The notes beneath the pieces were generated by a model, which worked only from the letters and a program-made list of their open reading frames with translations, was not told the DNA's origin and made no database searches. A stretch of DNA of 64,000 nucleotides from Methylosinus sp. H3A. Lineage in GTDB: Bacteria > Pseudomonadota > Alphaproteobacteria > Rhizobiales > Beijerinckiaceae. Positions 8,184-17,986 of this stretch are shown in pieces. A program made the position numbers and the translations under genes. Positions within the stretch are counted from its first letter, which is position 1, and the number at the start of each line of letters is the position of its first letter. The stretch lies in assembly GCF_015709455.1 (NCBI RefSeq), contig NZ_JADNQW010000005.1:3030501-3094500 (forward strand), given 5' to 3'.

Positions 8184-11100
8184 TTACCCTTGCGCTGTCC
8201 GTGGCTCCATGCCGGGCGGCTGGATGCTTGGCGCTTCCGGCGCGGGCCGTGGGCGGCGGCTCTCCAGCTTGCTCATCAGCAAATAGATGACCGGCGTCGT
8301 ATAGAGCGTCAGCAGCTGGCTGAGCAGCAGCCCGCCGACGATGGTGACGCCGAGCGGACGCCGCATTTCCGCGCCGATCCCACTCGCGAAGGCGAGCGGC
8401 AGAGCGCCCAGCATGGCGGCGAGCGTCGTCATCAGGATCGGCCGGAAGCGCTCCACCGCCGCTTCCATCGCCGCGTCCCGCACCGAAAAGCCCTTTTCGC
8501 GCTCGGCGTGCAAGGCGAAGTCGACGAGCATGATGCCGTTCTTCTTGACGATGCCGATGAGAAGCAGAATGCCGATGAAGGCGATCAGCGTGAATTCCGT
8601 GCCGAAGGCCTCCAGCGCCAGCAGCGCGCCGAGGCCGGCCGAGGGCAGGGTGGAGATGATCGTCACCGGATGGGCGAAGCTCTCGTAGAGCACGCCGAGG
8701 ATGATGTAGACCGCGAGCAGCGCCGCCAGTATCAGCCAGGCCATGCCCGAGGAGAGCTTGCGGAAATCCTTGGCGTCGCCGGCGAAATCCGCCTGCACGC
8801 CATTGGGGAGCTGCATTTCGTCGGTCGCCGCGAGAACGGCCTTGGCGGCGGCGTCCAGCGTTTGGCCGGGCGCGATGTTGAAGGTGATCGTCGCCGCCGG
8901 CAGCACGCCCTGATGATTGACGACCAGCGGCATGGTTCCGCGCTCTATGTGGGCGACGGCGGTGAGCGGAACCTGGGTTCCGTCGCTGGCCGAGACATAG
9001 AGGCCGGAGAGGTCGCGCGGATCGCGCTGGCGCGACAGCGGCGCCTCGACGACGACGCGATATTGGTTGCGCTGGGTGTAGATGATCGAGTCCTGGCGCT
9101 GGCCGAAGGAGCTGTTGAGCGCCGCGTCGATCGCCTGAATCGGCACGCCCATGCGGGAGGCCGCGGTGCGGTCGATGACGACATCGGCTTTCAGCGCGCC
9201 CTGTTGCCGATCGGTGGTGACGTCGGCGAGCTCCGGCAGGCGCTTGAGGCGGGCGAGTAGCTTGGGCGTCCATTCCTCTAGCTCGTCGACCGAGGAGGCT
9301 GTGACGGTATATTGATATTGCGCCTTGCTCTGGCGTCCGCCCGACCGCAGATCCTGCGACGGCGCCATATAAACGCCGAGGCCGGCGATCTTGCCGAACT
9401 CCTGACGCAACCGCGCGAGCACCTCGAAGCTCGAGGACTTGCGCTCATTGGCCGGCTTCAGCGCCAGGAACAGCCGCCCCTGATTGCCCGACATCGTCAG
9501 ATTGGTCGCGCCGACGAAGGAGCCGACATTGACGACGTCCGGATCGGCGGCGGCGATGGCCGCGGCCTTCTTCTGCAACGCGACCATGTCGGTGAAGGAG
9601 ATATCCGCCGAGGCTTCCGTCGTGCCATTGAGCAGGCCGATGTCGTCCTGCGGCAGATTGCCTTTCGCGATCGTGCTGTAGAGGTAGACGGTCGAAGCGA
9701 CCGTCAGCACGATGACGACGAGCGTCACCCAGGGATGGTCGACGACGGGGCGCAGGCTGCGCGCATAGAGTCCGATGAGCCGCGCTAGCGCGCCCTCGAC
9801 CAGACGGTCGAAACGCGACGGCGTCTCGCGCTTCGGCGAGGGCAGATGCGCGCAGATCATCGGCGTCACCGTCAGCGAGACGATCGTCGAGATGACGATG
9901 GCGAAGGTGAGGGTGAAGGCGAATTCGCGCAGCAGCCGTCCGAAGACGCCGTCCATCAGCAGCAGCGGAATGAACACGGCGATCAGCGACAGGCTGATCG
10001 ACACCACGGTGAAGCCGATCTGCTGCGCGCCGGCGAGGGCCGCCTCCATGCGCCCCATGCCGCGCTCGACATTGGTCTCGATGTTCTCGATCATGACGAT
10101 GGCGTCGTCGATGACGAAGCCGACGGCGATGGTGAGCGCCATCAGCGACAGATTGTCGATCGAATATCCCGCGACCCACATGGCGGCGCAGGAGCCGACC
10201 AGCGACAGAGGCACGGTCACCGCCGCGGCGAAGACGGGCGTCGCGCGGCGCAGGAAAACGAACACGACCGCCATCACCAGACAGATCGAGACGAACATCG
10301 TGTTCTGAATCTCGGAGACGCTGGCGCGGATCGTCTGCGTCCGGTCGGAGAGGATCGAAATATCGACGCCGCTCGGAATCCATTTCTGCAGCTCGGGCAG
10401 CAGCGCCTTCACCTGATCGACCATGGCGATCACATTGGCGTTGGGCTGCCGCGTCACGATGATGAGGACCGCCGGCTTGCCGTTGAACCAGCCGGCCGCC
10501 AGCCGATTGCGCACGCCGCGCTCCACAGTGGCGATGTCGCCGAGCTTGACCACGGCGCCATTGGCCGCCGCGACGACGATGTCGCGAAATTCGCGCGGGG
10601 TCGACAGCTGATCGCTGGCTCCGAGCGTCCGGCCGAGCTGCTCGCCATTCAGCGCGCCGAGCGGGGAGAGAACATTGGCGGAGGCGATCGCATTCGCCAC
10701 AGTGTCGACGCCGACGCCCATGACGGCGAGGCGCGCCGGATCGACCTGCACGCGGATGGCCGGCTGCTCGGCGCCGGCGATCCGCACTTCGGCGACGCCG
10801 GGCACTTGCGAGATGCGCTGGGCGATGACCGTATCGGCGGCGTCGAATATGGCGCTCGTCGGCAGCGTCTCCGAGGTCAGCGCGAGAACGATGGACGGCA
10901 CCGTCGCCTGGCTCGCCTTGCGGAATGTCGGCAGGATCGGCAGGTCGGAGGGCAGGTCGGTCGCCGCGGCGTTGATCGCCGCCTGCACGTCGCGCGCGGC
11001 GGAATCGATGTTTCGATTGATGTCGAATTGCGCGATGATCTGCGTCTGGCCGAGCGAGCTTACCGAGGTGAGCTCGGTGACGCCCGAGATTCCGGAAAGA

Positions 11101-11309
11101 CGGCGCTCCAGCGGCGCGGCGACCGAGGCGGCCATTGTGGCGGGAGCGGCGCCGGGCCGCGCCGCCACGACGCCGATCGCCGGAAAATCGATGGCCGGCA
11201 GGCTCGCGACAGGCAGGAAGAAATAAGCGACGGCCCCCACCAGAAACAGCGCGATCGCGAGCAGGCTCGTGCCGATCGGCCTCTGGATGAAGGGCGCGGA
11301 GATGTTCAC
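8184..11309 (-). CDS. RND efflux pump, HAE1/MdtC-MuxC type (second pump of pair)
   Basis: 1041 residues. Inner-membrane proton-driven drug exporter. The first TM segment follows MNISAPFIQRPIGTSLL, two periplasmic porter loops follow, and TM4 holds the proton-relay pair in VGFVIDDAIVMIENIETNVERG (about 395-416). The late QRQDSIIYTQRNQYRVV motif is typical of MdtB/MdtC-class pumps. The start is GTG, overlapping the stop of the upstream pump gene by 4 bases (GTGA). Two non-identical RND genes in tandem imply a heteromeric MdtBC/MuxBC-like trimer rather than two separate pumps. Substrate unknown. Confidence 0.92.
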   Translation of the reverse strand: MNISAPFIQRPIGTSLLAIALFLVGAVAYFFLPVASLPAIDFPAIGVVAARPGAAPATMAASVAAPLERRLSGISGVTELTSVSSLGQTQIIAQFDINRNIDSAARDVQAAINAAATDLPSDLPILPTFRKASQATVPSIVLALTSETLPTSAIFDAADTVIAQRISQVPGVAEVRIAGAEQPAIRVQVDPARLAVMGVGVDTVANAIASANVLSPLGALNGEQLGRTLGASDQLSTPREFRDIVVAAANGAVVKLGDIATVERGVRNRLAAGWFNGKPAVLIIVTRQPNANVIAMVDQVKALLPELQKWIPSGVDISILSDRTQTIRASVSEIQNTMFVSICLVMAVVFVFLRRATPVFAAAVTVPLSLVGSCAAMWVAGYSIDNLSLMALTIAVGFVIDDAIVMIENIETNVERGMGRMEAALAGAQQIGFTVVSISLSLIAVFIPLLLMDGVFGRLLREFAFTLTFAIVISTIVSLTVTPMICAHLPSPKRETPSRFDRLVEGALARLIGLYARSLRPVVDHPWVTLVVIVLTVASTVYLYSTIAKGNLPQDDIGLLNGTTEASADISFTDMVALQKKAAAIAAADPDVVNVGSFVGATNLTMSGNQGRLFLALKPANERKSSSFEVLARLRQEFGKIAGLGVYMAPSQDLRSGGRQSKAQYQYTVTASSVDELEEWTPKLLARLKRLPELADVTTDRQQGALKADVVIDRTAASRMGVPIQAIDAALNSSFGQRQDSIIYTQRNQYRVVVEAPLSRQRDPRDLSGLYVSASDGTQVPLTAVAHIERGTMPLVVNHQGVLPAATITFNIAPGQTLDAAAKAVLAATDEMQLPNGVQADFAGDAKDFRKLSSGMAWLILAALLAVYIILGVLYESFAHPVTIISTLPSAGLGALLALEAFGTEFTLIAFIGILLLIGIVKKNGIMLVDFALHAEREKGFSVRDAAMEAAVERFRPILMTTLAAMLGALPLAFASGIGAEMRRPLGVTIVGGLLLSQLLTLYTTPVIYLLMSKLESRRPRPAPEAPSIQPPGMEPRTAQG

Positions 11310-14300
11310 TCCGCCGCCTCCTTGCGCTCGGAGGGCGGCGCGGCGGGCGCAGCGGGCCGCGGCTGCTGCGTCGACGACCCGTGCAGCAATTCGCGCAGGC
11401 GCGTGCGCAGCCGGTCGACGGCGAGATAGATGACCGGCGTCGTATAGAGCGTCAGCAGCTGCGACAGAACGAGGCCGCCGATGATCGACACGCCGAGCGG
11501 AATGCGCAGCTCGCTGCCGGGGCCGCTCGCCAGCGCCAGCGGCAGCGCGCCGAGCAGCGCCGCGAGCGTCGTCATCATGATCGGCCGGAAGCGCAGCCGG
11601 CAGGCGCGCACGATCGAATCGAGAGGCGCGAGCCCGTCGTTCTTCTCCGCCTCCAGCGCGAAGTCGATCATCATGATGGCGTTCTTCTTGACGATGCCCA
11701 TCAGCAGCACGACGCCGATCAGCGCCACCAGCGACATGTCGAGCCCGGTCGCCATCAGAGCGAGCAGCGCGCCGACGCCGGCCGAGGGCAGCGTCGTCAG
11801 CACGGTGAAGGGGTGGGCGTAGCTCTCATAGAGCACGCCCAGCACCACATAGATGGCGATGGCGGCGGCGAGGATGAGCCAGGGCTCGCTGGCGAGCGAT
11901 TTACGAAACTCCGCCGCATCGGCGCTGAACAGGCCGATGATGGAGGAGGGCAGGCCGATCTCGCGCTCGGCGCGCGTGATCGCCTCCACGGCGTCGCCGA
12001 GCGCGGCGCTGGGCGCGAGGTCGAAGCTGATCGTCGCCGCGGGAAATTGCTCCTGATGCGCGACGGCGAGCGGCGCAGTCGTCTGCTCCACGGAGACAAA
12101 GGTCGAGATCGGCGTCTGCGCGCCGCCGCCGGCGGGCGCGACATAGAGCTTGTCGAGCGCGGTGGGGTCGCGCTGATATTGCGGCGCCGCCTCCAATATC
12201 ACGCGATATTGGTTGGATTGGGCGTAGATGGTGGAGATTTGCCGCTGGCCGAAAGCGTCGTTCAGCGTGTCGTCGACATTCTGCGCGGTGATGCCGAGCC
12301 GCCCCATCCGCTCGCGGTCGATGCGCAGGAAGGTGCGCAGCCCGCCATTCTGCGTCTCGGCGGCGACATTGCGGAACACGCCGTCGCGGCGGATCTCGTC
12401 GATGAGCTTCTGGGACCAAAGTTGCAGCTCGGCCGCGTCCGGCGCCGTCAGCGTATATTGATATTGCGAGCGGCTGGCGCGCGTCGTGATCTGTATGTCC
12501 TGCACGGGCTCGATAAAGACGGACGCGCCGGGGATGCGCTCGGCGGCCTTCTTCAGCCGCTCGGCGATCTCGTCGGCGCCGACGCTGCGCACGTCGCGCC
12601 CGCGCAGCGTGACCGACATATGGCCGACATTGGTGGTGGCGTTGAGCGGGCCGACGCCGAGCACCGAGACGGTTCCTGTCGCCTCCGGCTCGGCCTCGAA
12701 GATTTTCGAGACCTCGGCCTGCAGCTTGGTCATCGTCTCGAAGGAGGCGTCGGGCGAGCCCTCCAGCACGACATTGAGCAGGCTCGTGTCCTGGCGCGGC
12801 AGGAAGCCCTTGGGGATGAGCGCGTAGAGCGCGATGGTGAGCGCCAGAGTGCCGAAGGTCAAAGCCAGCATCAGCTTCTGCCGGCCGAGCGCCATGGCGA
12901 GCGTCTTGGCGTAGAATTCGTCGAGCCAGGCGGAAAAGCCGCCGGCCGCCGGCTCGTGAGCGCCGTGTCCCGCGCCCGGCTTCAGCAGCTTGGCGCAGAG
13001 CATCGGCGTCAGAGTGAGCGAGATGATCGCCGAGACGACGACCTGCGCTGTGAGCGTCAGCGCGAATTCGCGGAACATGCGGCCGACGAGGCCGGTCATG
13101 AACAGAAGCGGGATGAACACCGCCACGAGCGAGACGGTGAGCGAGATCACCGTGAAGGCGATCTCCCGCGCGCCGTCGAGCGCGGCGCGATGCGGCGTCT
13201 TGCCGAGCTCTATGTTGCGGACGATGTTCTCGATCATCACGATGGCGTCGTCGACGACGAAGCCGGCGCCGATGGTCAGCGCCATCAGCGACAGATTGTC
13301 GAGCGAGAAGCCTGCGAGCGACATGATCGCGAAAGTGGCGATAATCGACAGCGGCAGGCTGACGCCGGCGATGACGGTCGCGCGCCAGCTGCGCAGGAAC
13401 ACGAGCACCACCAAAATCACCAGCGCCGTCGCCAGAACGAGGGTGAACTCCACATCCTCGATCGAGGCGCGGATCGTCTGGGTGCGGTCGTTGACGACGT
13501 CGAGCGACATGCCCTTGGGCAGACCGCGCTTGATGTTGGGCAGCTCCTTGTGGAGCTGATCCACCGTGCTGATGATATTGGCGCCGGGCTGGCGCTGCAC
13601 GTCGAGGATGATCGCCGGCTCGCCGCGATACCAGCCGCCGACCCGCGCATTCTCCAGCCCGTCGAGGACTGTGGCCACATCGCGCAGCATGATCGGCGCG
13701 CCATTGCGATAGGCGACGACGACCGTCTCGAACTGCCGCGCCGCCTTCAGCTGGTCATTGGCGTCGAGCGTGTAGGATTGGTGGAGGCCGTCGAGCGAGC
13801 CCTTGGCGCCGGCGACATTGGCGGCGGCGATGGCGCCGCGCAAATCCTCCATGCTCATGCGATTGGCGGCGAGCCGGGCGAGATCGGCCTGTATGCGCAC
13901 CGCCGGGCGCACGCCGCCCTCCACCGCCACATGGCCGACGCCCGGGACTTCCGAGAGGCGCGGCGCGATCAGCGTGTCGGCGACGTCGCTCAATTGCCGC
14001 ATGGTGGCGGTCTTGGAGCGCAGGGTCAGCGTGACGACGGGCGTGTCGGCCGGATTGACCTTCGAATAGACGGGCGGATAGGGCAGGGTGCGCGGCAGCG
14101 TCGATGCGGCGGCGTTGATCGCCGACTGCACGTCCTGCGCGGCGGCGTCTATGTCACGGTCGAGCTCGAATTGCAGAGTGATCTGCGACAGGCCGAAGGC
14201 GCTCTGCGACGACATCGTCTGCAGCGACGGGATCTGTCCGAATTGGCGTTCGAGCGAGGCCGTCACCAGCGCCGCCATCGTGTCGGGATTGGCGCCCGGC

Positions 14301-14452
14301 AATTGCGTCGTGACCTGGATGGTTGGGAAATCGACCTGCGGCAGCGGCGAGACCGACAGACGGGCATAGCCCAATATGCCGAACAAAAGCACGGCGAAGC
14401 TCAGCAGCGAGGTCGCCACCGGCCGTTCGATGAAGGGCGTCGACACGCTCAT
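11306..14452 (-). CDS. RND efflux pump, HAE1/MdtB-MuxB type (first pump of pair)
   Basis: 1048 residues, same architecture as the following gene but clearly divergent: N-terminus MSVSTPFIERPVATSLLSFAVLLFG, TM4 proton relay in ALTIGAGFVVDDAIVMIENI (about 391-410), and the QRQISTIYAQSNQYRVILE motif in the second periplasmic half. Sits 9 bases after the adaptor gene and overlaps the next pump by 4 bases. The operon order OMF-MFP-RND-RND is fully co-directional. The C-terminal tail after the last TM is a short proline/alanine-rich cytoplasmic extension. Confidence 0.92.
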   Translation of the reverse strand: MSVSTPFIERPVATSLLSFAVLLFGILGYARLSVSPLPQVDFPTIQVTTQLPGANPDTMAALVTASLERQFGQIPSLQTMSSQSAFGLSQITLQFELDRDIDAAAQDVQSAINAAASTLPRTLPYPPVYSKVNPADTPVVTLTLRSKTATMRQLSDVADTLIAPRLSEVPGVGHVAVEGGVRPAVRIQADLARLAANRMSMEDLRGAIAAANVAGAKGSLDGLHQSYTLDANDQLKAARQFETVVVAYRNGAPIMLRDVATVLDGLENARVGGWYRGEPAIILDVQRQPGANIISTVDQLHKELPNIKRGLPKGMSLDVVNDRTQTIRASIEDVEFTLVLATALVILVVLVFLRSWRATVIAGVSLPLSIIATFAIMSLAGFSLDNLSLMALTIGAGFVVDDAIVMIENIVRNIELGKTPHRAALDGAREIAFTVISLTVSLVAVFIPLLFMTGLVGRMFREFALTLTAQVVVSAIISLTLTPMLCAKLLKPGAGHGAHEPAAGGFSAWLDEFYAKTLAMALGRQKLMLALTFGTLALTIALYALIPKGFLPRQDTSLLNVVLEGSPDASFETMTKLQAEVSKIFEAEPEATGTVSVLGVGPLNATTNVGHMSVTLRGRDVRSVGADEIAERLKKAAERIPGASVFIEPVQDIQITTRASRSQYQYTLTAPDAAELQLWSQKLIDEIRRDGVFRNVAAETQNGGLRTFLRIDRERMGRLGITAQNVDDTLNDAFGQRQISTIYAQSNQYRVILEAAPQYQRDPTALDKLYVAPAGGGAQTPISTFVSVEQTTAPLAVAHQEQFPAATISFDLAPSAALGDAVEAITRAEREIGLPSSIIGLFSADAAEFRKSLASEPWLILAAAIAIYVVLGVLYESYAHPFTVLTTLPSAGVGALLALMATGLDMSLVALIGVVLLMGIVKKNAIMMIDFALEAEKNDGLAPLDSIVRACRLRFRPIMMTTLAALLGALPLALASGPGSELRIPLGVSIIGGLVLSQLLTLYTTPVIYLAVDRLRTRLRELLHGSSTQQPRPAAPAAPPSERKEAAE

Positions 14453-14461
14453 CTTCGCGCG

Positions 14462-15754
14462 TCACCTCTGTTGCGGCGGGCCGCTGCCTTCGCCGCGTTT
14501 GTCGCCGTCTGCCTCGCGTTTGCGCTCCTTGCGCGGACGCGCCGCGGCGTCCGCCGGCTCCATCACCCGCGTCTGCGAGCCGTCGACGAGCCGCGAGAAG
14601 CCGGTCGTAGCGACCTTCTCTCCCACATCGAGGCCGGAGACGACGACGGCCTGAACCTCGTCCTGACGTCCGATCGTGACCGGCTTCATGGAGACGGTCT
14701 CGTCCTCGTTCAGAACATAGACGAAGGCGCCGTTGGGGCCTCGTTGAATGGCCGAGCTCGGCACGACCCGCGCCTCATGTAGCACATCGACCGTCAACCG
14801 GACGTTGACGAATTGACCGGGCCACAGCGCCAGCGCTTTATTTTCGAAGGTCGCCTTGATCTTCACCGTGCCGGTCGTCTGATCGATCTGATTGTCGATC
14901 ACCGACACGACGCCGCTGTCGAGCACGCTGGAATTGTCCGAGCCGAGCGCCGCCGCCGGCGCGGGGGCGCGCGTCTGCGCCTTTTGCACGGCCGGCAGAA
15001 ACTGCTGCGGCACGGTGAAGACGACATAGATCGGCTGGAGCTGGGTGATGACGACGATGCCGGTGGCGTCCGAGCTGTGCAGAATATTGCCGACGTCGAC
15101 GAGCCTTATGCCGGTGCGGCCGTCGATCGGCGAGCGGATGGTGGCGTAGTCCAGCGTCGCCTTGGCGTTGTCGATCGCGCCCTGATCGGCGCGGATCTGC
15201 GCCTCGAGCTGGGTGACGAGAGACTCCTGCGTCGCAAATTGCTGCTGCGAGCCGAAATTGCTCGCCGCGAGCTTCTTATAGCGCGTCACATCGACGCGGG
15301 CGTTGGCGAGGTTGGCTTCGTCCTGCGCTTTTTTGGCGACGGCCTGGTCATAGGCGGCCTGATAGAGCGTCGGATCGATGAGCGCGACAATGTCGCCCTT
15401 TTTGACATTCTGCCCTTCGTCGAAGGCGAGCTTGATCAGCCGTCCGTCGACCTGCGTGCGGACGGTGACCGTATTGAGCGCCTGCGCCGTGCCGACCGCG
15501 TCGATCGTCACCGGCACGTCGGCGACGCGCACCGGCGTCGCCGTGATGGAGATCGGCCCATCGAAGCCGCGGCGGCGCCCCTCGCGCTTCCCGGCCGTCG
15601 CGGAAGCGGCGGATTCTTTCGCCCCATTCTCGCCGACGAACCAGGGGCGGGCGACGTAATAGCCGGCGGCCAGCGCCGCGAGCGTCGCCAGAGCGACGAG
15701 CGGCGAGGGCCGCTTCGCCCGCCATCCGGCCGGCAGAGAGAGGGGCGGTTTCAC
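14462..15754 (-). CDS. HlyD-family periplasmic adaptor (MdtA-like membrane fusion protein)
   Basis: 430 residues from a GTG start that overlaps the upstream stop (GTGA). An N-terminal membrane anchor (about 20-40, ALATLAALAAGYYVARPWF) is followed by a lipoyl half-motif GTAQALNTVTVRTQVDGRL, the LAFDEGQNVKKGD lipoyl segment, an alpha-hairpin (about 130-200) and the beta-barrel with IRSPIDGRTGIRLVDVGN. It would join the RND pumps to the outer-membrane channel. The C-terminal 40 residues are lysine/arginine-rich and low complexity. Confidence 0.93.
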   Translation of the reverse strand: MKPPLSLPAGWRAKRPSPLVALATLAALAAGYYVARPWFVGENGAKESAASATAGKREGRRRGFDGPISITATPVRVADVPVTIDAVGTAQALNTVTVRTQVDGRLIKLAFDEGQNVKKGDIVALIDPTLYQAAYDQAVAKKAQDEANLANARVDVTRYKKLAASNFGSQQQFATQESLVTQLEAQIRADQGAIDNAKATLDYATIRSPIDGRTGIRLVDVGNILHSSDATGIVVITQLQPIYVVFTVPQQFLPAVQKAQTRAPAPAAALGSDNSSVLDSGVVSVIDNQIDQTTGTVKIKATFENKALALWPGQFVNVRLTVDVLHEARVVPSSAIQRGPNGAFVYVLNEDETVSMKPVTIGRQDEVQAVVVSGLDVGEKVATTGFSRLVDGSQTRVMEPADAAARPRKERKREADGDKRGEGSGPPQQR

Positions 15755-17307
15755 GGCCAGGGGCCCTTGTCCGATTCGTAGGCGGCGTCCTCGGTCGCGA
15801 GCTCGAGCGCGCGGGTCGTTCCGGACCAGCCGCCGCCGAGCGCCGAATAAAGGCTCGTCGCCGCCTGGAAATAGGCGAAGCGCACCTGCGCCAACGCGTC
15901 TTCGGTCTGGAACAAGGTCGTCTCCGTCGTCGACAGCGTGATGATGTCGATCGTGCCCTCGCGGAGCCGCGCCTCGGCGACCTCATAGGCCCGCCGCGCC
16001 GCCGCCGCCGCTTCGCCCTGGAGCTTCAACTGCCGAGACGTCTCTTGTATGGCGATCAGCGCATTTTCGACGTCCGCAAAGGCCGTCAAAATCTGTTTCT
16101 GATAGGTCTGCGCCAGCTCGGCGTATTTGCCCTGCTGCAGCAGATATTGGCCTTGGAGATTATAGCCGTCGAAAAGCGGCTGCGTCAGATTGCCGGCGAT
16201 CTGCCAGGCGATCGCCTCCGGGCGGAACAGCGAGCGCAGCGCGACGCTCTGCACGCCGTAATAGCCGGTGATCTTGATCGACGGGAAGAAGGAGGCGCGC
16301 GCCTGCAGAACCGAGAATTCGGCCGATTCGAGCCTGGCTTCGGCCTCCGCTATGTCGGGACGGCGCAGCAGAAGCTCGGAGGGCAGACCCGGCGACACTT
16401 TCGGGAAACGCAGCCTCGTCAGCGAGCCGCCCTTGATGACGGAGCTCTCCGGCGGCGCGCCGAGCAGTACGGCCAGCGTGTTCTTCGTCTGGCGCAGCGA
16501 TTGCTCCAGCGGCGGCACCGAGGCGCGCTGCTGCGCGACGACCGAATCCTGCTGCGAAAAGTCGAGCGCGGTGGCGGTGCCGACATCGAGCCGGGCCTTT
16601 ATGGCCCTCAGCACGGTTTCGGCGATCTTGATGTTGTTGCGGGCGATGCGCAGCCGGTCTTCCGCCGTCAGCACCTGGAAATAGGCGTTCACGACCGAGG
16701 CGATGGTGGAAATTTCGACGACGTCGCGATCGAAGCGGCTCGCATGGGCGAGCAGCCGCGCGGCGTTGGAGGCGTCCTGATTCTTGCCCCAGAAGTCGAT
16801 CTCATAGCTCGCGTCGAGCTGCAGCTGGAGGAAATTGGCGCGGCGGGTGCGCAGCAAGCTCGAGCCCGCCGCCCCGGTCGTGGTGGTGGCGCTGGTCGAG
16901 GCGCTGGTGCTCGTCGCGCTGGTGATGGTCGCAGGCGTCTGGGTGCGCCTCGCTATGTCGTTCATCGTCAGCGAGGGCCACAGCGGGGAGCTGTTGATTC
17001 GCGCGGTCGCGTCGGCCTGCTGAATGCGCGCCACGGCGGCGGCGATGTCGAGATTTTGCTCGAGCGCCTTTTCGACGAGGCGGGTCAGCTCGGGCGAGCC
17101 GAAGGCCTGCGACCATTCCCTGGCGGCGCGAATCGGCGGCGCGGAGCGCGCCGTCTTGGCCGCTTTGAAGGCCGGCGGGGTTTCGACCGTGGCCTCCGGC
17201 TTCTCCCAATCCAGCACGCATCCGGAAAGCGCCGTCGCGGCGGCGAGCGCCGCGGCGCGACCGAGGGGCCGGGGCGGCCGTGGTCGTCGTCTCAGAGACA
17301 AGGACAA
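15751..17307 (-). CDS. Outer-membrane efflux lipoprotein, NodT/OprM family
   Basis: 518 residues. The N-terminal lipoprotein signal ends in a lipobox (ATALSGC, Cys about 30), so it is a lipid-anchored trimeric TolC-type channel. Two repeated OEP halves are visible, including YEIDFWGKN and LLLRRPDIAEAEARLESAEF. The start is TTG (17305-17307) after GGAACGGAA; no in-frame ATG exists nearby. A serine/threonine-rich stretch (about 135-155, ATSTSASTSATTTT) is an unusual low-complexity insert. First gene of the four-gene efflux operon; its promoter should lie in 17308-17521, where no gene is seen. Confidence 0.9.
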   Translation of the reverse strand: MSLSLRRRPRPPRPLGRAAALAAATALSGCVLDWEKPEATVETPPAFKAAKTARSAPPIRAAREWSQAFGSPELTRLVEKALEQNLDIAAAVARIQQADATARINSSPLWPSLTMNDIARRTQTPATITSATSTSASTSATTTTGAAGSSLLRTRRANFLQLQLDASYEIDFWGKNQDASNAARLLAHASRFDRDVVEISTIASVVNAYFQVLTAEDRLRIARNNIKIAETVLRAIKARLDVGTATALDFSQQDSVVAQQRASVPPLEQSLRQTKNTLAVLLGAPPESSVIKGGSLTRLRFPKVSPGLPSELLLRRPDIAEAEARLESAEFSVLQARASFFPSIKITGYYGVQSVALRSLFRPEAIAWQIAGNLTQPLFDGYNLQGQYLLQQGKYAELAQTYQKQILTAFADVENALIAIQETSRQLKLQGEAAAAARRAYEVAEARLREGTIDIITLSTTETTLFQTEDALAQVRFAYFQAATSLYSALGGGWSGTTRALELATEDAAYESDKGPWP

Positions 17308-17521
17308 TTCCGTTCCATCCGCATCCTCGCGCCCGGGGCGGGCGCGCGGCCCTGGGGACAGGGCCTAGACCAATGAGCTCCGGCGTCAAAGTGGGCGCAC
17401 GAATTTTCCACTTCCGATGCGTCTCCCGGCGTCGCGAGAGCGCATCGGAGAGCCGTCGAAAACCTCCGACCCGCCGCGGCGGCTCTGGTCGACCCTGCGA
17501 GGCCGGGTCTTTATGGTCAAG

Positions 17522-17983
17522 TTACGGATTGTTAATTCGCCGCCGCGACGTCGGCGTCTTTTGCGAAGGCGCCGGCTCGGTCGGCATTTTGCTCCAGCTT
17601 TCGCTCTGACACAAGAAGGCGATCAGGCAACCGGTGAGCGTGAGCTGAGTCGGGCTGTCCAATGTGATGATGCCGATATAGAGCTTGCCGTTCTCGGGAT
17701 TGTAGAGATCGCCCTTCCAGCGATTGGGCTCCGTCCTCGCCGCATGGCGCAGGATCAGCATCGGCTGCTGACCGGGCGGCGGCGGCGGAAACACGCCGCG
17801 CGCGCAGAGCTTGCCGTCGCAGTCGAAGAATTCGAGCTTCTGCTGATGCCCGCCGCGAATCCAGACGCCATAGATCGGCTCCGCCGCCACGGTCGCCGCG
17901 GCGGGCTCGGGCGTAACCGGGGCGGCCGCCGCGAGAGAGGCGACCGACAGACCGAGAAGCAGGATGAGGGCCGCCTTGATCAT
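17522..17983 (-). CDS. DUF2147-like exported protein behind hpnN
   Basis: 153 residues with a signal peptide (MIKAALILLLGLSVASLAAA). The mature part begins IYGVWIRGGHQQKLEFFDCDG and carries the DUF2147 features LCARGVFP, the central RWKGDLYNPENGKLYIG and the end LTLTGCLIAFLCQSESW with two cysteines. It is a distant paralogue of 3205-3603. It starts 3 bases after the hpnN stop, so the two are surely co-transcribed, which suggests a periplasmic role linked to hopanoid or envelope lipid traffic; this is inference. The C-terminal tail is basic and proline-rich. Confidence 0.8.
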   Translation of the reverse strand: MIKAALILLLGLSVASLAAAAPVTPEPAAATVAAEPIYGVWIRGGHQQKLEFFDCDGKLCARGVFPPPPPGQQPMLILRHAARTEPNRWKGDLYNPENGKLYIGIITLDSPTQLTLTGCLIAFLCQSESWSKMPTEPAPSQKTPTSRRRINNP

Positions 17984-17986
17984 GGA

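Noticed and set aside
11381..14782. Very long open frame on the plus strand, antisense to the RND pump and adaptor genes
   Set aside because: Its translation is arginine/aspartate/histidine-rich without domains, the usual shadow of a high-GC gene; the minus strand encodes clear RND and HlyD proteins.
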